From JACRCT01 sp049841135 (GTDB taxonomy: Bacteria; Myxococcota; Myxococcia; Myxococcales; UBA5297), in NCBI GenBank assembly GCA_049841135.1, contig JASGHK010000004.1:310001-374000 (forward strand): a DNA stretch of 64,000 bases. The letters are read 5' to 3'. Numbering within the stretch: the first letter of the stretch is position 1; each line of letters begins with the position of its first letter. The position numbers and the translations under genes were made by a program. Positions 61,165 through 64,000 of this stretch are shown here, piece after piece. The notes under the pieces are model-generated. The model saw nothing but the letters and a program-made list of their open reading frames with translations. It searched no databases and was not told the DNA's origin.

Positions 61165-62082
61165 CTACTGCTCCCGGGTGAGCACCTTGCCGCAGTCGCG
61201 GAAGTCGTAGCCGCCCAGCCGCGAGACCTGCCTGCGGAACTCCTCGGAGCCCAGCAGATCGATGAGCGCCTGGATGCGCTGCTCGAAGAAGGCGGCGCGG
61301 TCGACGACCATGTCGAAGCGCTCCTCGCGCAGCGGAACGAAGCCCAGGTCCAACAGGCGCGCGGCCGAAGCCGCGGCGAGCCCGACGTCCGCCTCGCCGG
61401 CGTGGACCGCGAGCGCCACCTCGTGGTGGGTGCAGACCTCGGCGCCGTAGCCATCGAGCTTGGAGCCCTCGAGGTGGGCCTTGGCCAGCTCGGCGTCGAG
61501 CAGCTGCCGCGTCCCGGAGCCGGCCTGGCGGTTGATGAGCCGCACACCCTTCCTCTTGAGCTCCGCGACGCTCTTGATTCCCTTGGGGTTGCCCTTGGCC
61601 ACGACCAGGCCGATCTGCCGGTGGAAGACGTTGATCGCCGCCGCCTTGCGGTCGGGGACGAGCTTGGGGAGCAGCGGCAGGTTGTACTCGCCGGTCTCGG
61701 GGTCGAGCAGGTGCGTGAAGGCGACGTCGGTGTAGCCGCGATTGAGCGCCTTGAGCCCCTCGGTGCTGCCCACGGCGGCGACGAAGAGCACCAAGCCGGG
61801 GTCGACCCTGCGCAGCGCGCCGGCGAGGAACCCCAGCACCGGGTCGTCGCTGCCGGCGGCGAGGATGGCGCCGTCGATGCGCCGGCTCTTCTCACGCGCC
61901 TGGCCCAGCGCGCGGCGGGCGTCCGCCTCGATCCACTCGTCGAGCAGCTTCTTGGGGAAGACCCACTTCCCGGTCAGGCGGGTCGCCGGGATGCGTTGCG
62001 CCTTGATGAGCGCGTAGACCTGCTTCTCGTTGATGCCCAGGTACTTGGCGACTTCCTTGGTGTTGAAGAGCGTCTCGGACAT
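61165..62082 (-). CDS. HTH regulator with periplasmic-binding-protein-like sensor
   Basis: The 305-residue product starts with an excisionase/MerR-like HTH (FNTKEVAKYLGINEKQVYAL, and GKWVFPKKLLDEWI), residues about 5-50. The rest is a PBP-like sensor (PF12727 type): AVGSTEGLKALNRGYTDVAF, INRQAGSGTRQLLDAEL, GEADVGLAAASAARLL. Such regulators often sense molybdate or tungstate, but the ligand here is unknown. The porin gene lies upstream on the same strand. Confidence 0.85.
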   Translation of the reverse strand: MSETLFNTKEVAKYLGINEKQVYALIKAQRIPATRLTGKWVFPKKLLDEWIEADARRALGQAREKSRRIDGAILAAGSDDPVLGFLAGALRRVDPGLVLFVAAVGSTEGLKALNRGYTDVAFTHLLDPETGEYNLPLLPKLVPDRKAAAINVFHRQIGLVVAKGNPKGIKSVAELKRKGVRLINRQAGSGTRQLLDAELAKAHLEGSKLDGYGAEVCTHHEVALAVHAGEADVGLAAASAARLLDLGFVPLREERFDMVVDRAAFFEQRIQALIDLLGSEEFRRQVSRLGGYDFRDCGKVLTREQ

Positions 62083-62115
62083 GGGCCGGCTCCAGGCGGG
62101 AGTGCGACCCTTGTC

Positions 62116-63333
62116 CTAGAACGCCGCCTGGAAGTTGGCAAAGACGATGTCGTTCTTCAGGGCCGCCTGCTCCAGGTGCGCGGGGTCCTGGTTGCGCCGC
62201 AGGATGTAGTTGAGCTGCACCTTGACGTGCTCGCCGGCGAGGTAGCTCAGGCCCAGCGTGTAGTGGTCCTTGTGGACCATGGCCGGCGCGTCATCCTGCT
62301 GCGTCTCGATCATGTCGTAGCGGAAGCCCAGCTCCAGCGCGTGGCCCTCGGGAGGTTGCCAGTTGAAGAGGGCGTCGATGGCCGGGAAGACGTTCCACAT
62401 CGCGGCCGCCGCCCAGCCCAGGTAGCGCAGGTCGACCTTGCCGTCTCCGTTGAAGTCGTCGCGGATTTGCCCGCCGCCGCCCAGGCCGTAGAGCCGCACG
62501 CCGGTCCGGGGGATCTCCACCCGAAGATCGCCGCCCACCATGCGCCGGTTGATGTCGTACACGGCGCGGCCGCTGTTGAAGACGATGTTGTCGTGGCGGT
62601 TGTAGCTGCCGAAAGCGGCCAGCGCGACCTTGCCGGGCACGGCGATCTCCAGGCGGCCCGCGTAATAGAACTGCGCCTTGTTGGTGATCCAGTACTCCTT
62701 CTTGGTCGCGCCGCCGAAGTACATGCCGGCGCCCAGGCCGTTGCCGACCATCAGGAAGTAGCGTCCCTGCAGCCAGCGCCCACCGACCTCGCCCTTGACC
62801 GAGAGCCCCAGGTCGCGAAGGTTCGAGGCGCTCCCGTAGAGCAGCGAGACGCTGTGCTGCGCCTTCGAGAGCGACCAGTCCGCCATGCCGGTGGTGATGT
62901 CGGTGCGCAGGATGAAGTCGAGCCCGCGGTCCTCCGTCAGGGCCTCGAAGCTGCCCGGGACCTTGAGCTGGCCGACGTGCAGCGTGAACCACCGCACCGG
63001 CGCCCAGCCGATGTCCGCGTCGAGGAGCATGAAGTCCTTCTCGAGCCGGGCCTGCGCGTGCAGCGACAGGTCCAGCTCCGGGTAGGCCAGGCGAATGCCC
63101 AGGCGCGCCTTACCCAGGCTGAAGCCCGAGAGCGCGTCGGCGGCCTCGTCCTTGGAGGGCTGCTGGAAGAGCCCCTTGGCGTCTTCCATCTCCTCCCAGA
63201 GCGTCAGCCAGACCTGCCCGTACCCGTAGACCTCGACGTAGTCGTTGAACTTGTAGGCATGCGCCGGCGCGGACGCGGCCAGGACTGCGGCCGCGAGCGC
63301 GCCGGCAACACTGTGTCGGAGCGGGAAGGTCAT
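62116..63333 (-). CDS. OprO/OprP-type outer-membrane porin
   Basis: The 405-residue product has a signal peptide (GALAAAVLAASAPAHAYKF) and a barrel with WFTLHVGQLKVPGSFEAL and GVRLYGLGGGG, the style of phosphate-selective porins (Porin_O_P). The final strand ends with Phe, as usual for outer-membrane proteins. Its neighbours are a PBP-like regulator and a secreted protein, suggesting an anion uptake unit, though the anion cannot be told from sequence. Confidence 0.8.
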   Translation of the reverse strand: MTFPLRHSVAGALAAAVLAASAPAHAYKFNDYVEVYGYGQVWLTLWEEMEDAKGLFQQPSKDEAADALSGFSLGKARLGIRLAYPELDLSLHAQARLEKDFMLLDADIGWAPVRWFTLHVGQLKVPGSFEALTEDRGLDFILRTDITTGMADWSLSKAQHSVSLLYGSASNLRDLGLSVKGEVGGRWLQGRYFLMVGNGLGAGMYFGGATKKEYWITNKAQFYYAGRLEIAVPGKVALAAFGSYNRHDNIVFNSGRAVYDINRRMVGGDLRVEIPRTGVRLYGLGGGGQIRDDFNGDGKVDLRYLGWAAAAMWNVFPAIDALFNWQPPEGHALELGFRYDMIETQQDDAPAMVHKDHYTLGLSYLAGEHVKVQLNYILRRNQDPAHLEQAALKNDIVFANFQAAF

Positions 63334-63337
63334 CGAG

Positions 63338-64000
63338 CTACTGGGTGACGCCGTAGCCGTAGACCATCACGGTGGCGTTTTCGACGAACGCCCAACCGCG
63401 ATTCTTGGCGTCGATGTCCTCGTAGCCCGCGGGCAGCGGGTTGATGCGCACCACGACCACGCCGCGCGTCATGGCGCCCGCGTTGTGGTCGGCCGAGGAG
63501 ACGAAGTCGAAGCCGTCGGGATCGCCGGCGGCATTGGTGCACGTCGGCTGGGGCGAGTACTGCGAGCCGCGGTCGGGCTTGCCGGGCTTGGCCTGCGGGA
63601 AAACAAGGCGGTACGGACCCTCGCCGTTGATCTTTCCCGAGGTCGCGTCGTAGGTGCAGGCGTCCATCGGCTTGCCATCGCGCTCGTAGGCCAGCATCAG
63701 GTACTGGTCGTCGGGAATCTCGCCGCCGTCGACGAGCCCGGCAGGGATCGTCTCCGGGTACTGCACGAAGCCGCAGGTGGTGCCCAGGGTGGCGGTGTCC
63801 AGGCCGGCCCAGAACTGGGCCTTGGGGTACAGCCGGTTCATCTCCTCCTTCGTGATGTCGCTGGTGAAGCCGTCGGGGGCGATGACGGTGACGCCGATGA
63901 TGTTGGCGTCGGTGGGGTCCACGCCGACGGCGGTCAGCAGGTCCGTGAGCTTCACGCCCTTGTAGGTCGCGTAGTAGTCGTACTGCTGCTTGGTGGAGTT
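63338..64000 (-). CDS. Secreted or periplasmic protein, 5' end outside the window
   Basis: The frame is open to base 64000, so the start is beyond the window; 220 residues are visible. YKGVKLTDLLTAVGVDPTDA resembles the entry of the molybdopterin-binding (sulfite-oxidase-like) fold, and APDGFTSDITKEEM follows. No cofactor Cys can be assigned with confidence. It ends four bases before the porin start and is probably cotranscribed with it. Confidence 0.6.
   Translation of the reverse strand, partial: NSTKQQYDYYATYKGVKLTDLLTAVGVDPTDANIIGVTVIAPDGFTSDITKEEMNRLYPKAQFWAGLDTATLGTTCGFVQYPETIPAGLVDGGEIPDDQYLMLAYERDGKPMDACTYDATSGKINGEGPYRLVFPQAKPGKPDRGSQYSPQPTCTNAAGDPDGFDFVSSADHNAGAMTRGVVVVRINPLPAGYEDIDAKNRGWAFVENATVMVYGYGVTQ

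Overview
This is a very G+C-rich chromosomal window that looks like a myxobacterium (Myxococcota). The signs are lipoproteins with Asp-Ala-Gly-Ser linkers after the lipobox, PilZ proteins of the Myxococcus paralogous type, PEGA-repeat and TPR proteins, a Cys-rich lipoprotein, and a pgk-tpiA-secG order. No rRNA, phage, IS element or CRISPR array was seen. The only RNA gene found is a tRNA-Leu(GAG).

Layout. 0-5 kb: a kelch-type surface protein (entering from the left) and a large lipoprotein with a RIFT-barrel-like start. 5-9.7 kb: a secreted HEAT-repeat protein, a glutamine-amidotransferase-like protein, an inverted-repeat cluster, tRNA-Leu, a TPR protein and a YkvA-type membrane protein. 9.7-13.3 kb: secG, tpiA and an unusual pgk on the minus strand, then small hypotheticals. 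13.4-16 kb: a broken glycosyltransferase and an O-antigen-ligase-like protein. 16-21.4 kb: a minus-strand housekeeping operon (alpha/beta hydrolase, pdxJ, nnr, tsaE, DUF6178). 21.6-22.1 kb: two converging tandem-repeat arrays. 22-29 kb: hypothetical and lipoprotein genes, a second glycosyltransferase, a DUF255 thioredoxin-like protein, a zinc-ribbon membrane protein and a PilZ protein. 29-34 kb: a membrane HExxH/TPR protein, a small exported protein, coaE and an extended SDR reductase. 34-38.8 kb: a membrane protein, a six-PEGA outer-membrane protein, a gene remnant and an NADP-reductase-like protein. 39-45 kb: one enormous gene of about 1,990 residues with an aminotransferase domain and a P-loop domain. 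45-52.7 kb: a holin-like protein, exported proteins, a YcaQ/AlkX-type protein, a Tat lipoprotein, a four-helix-bundle gene with a palindromic repeat array, and a Gly/Arg-tailed protein. 52.8-57 kb: FHA, metallo-beta-lactamase-fold, YfiR-like and TonB-receptor genes. 57-59.5 kb: proB-proA. 59.6-64 kb: a double PilZ protein, an NAD(P)-binding protein, a HTH/periplasmic-binding-like regulator, an OprO/P-type porin and a secreted protein leaving the window.

Two points stand out. The first is the 39-45 kb gene, whose combination of domains I do not recognise from any described family. The second is that at least eleven otherwise well-conserved genes are interrupted, almost always by a single extra base. 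In eight cases the extra base sits in a GAGCTC, GACGTC or GATC palindrome. This looks like a systematic sequencing or assembly artefact, possibly caused by DNA modification, so the affected housekeeping genes (pgk, nnr, tsaE, proB) are probably intact in the cell. Product calls rest on motifs and recall of families, since no database search was possible.
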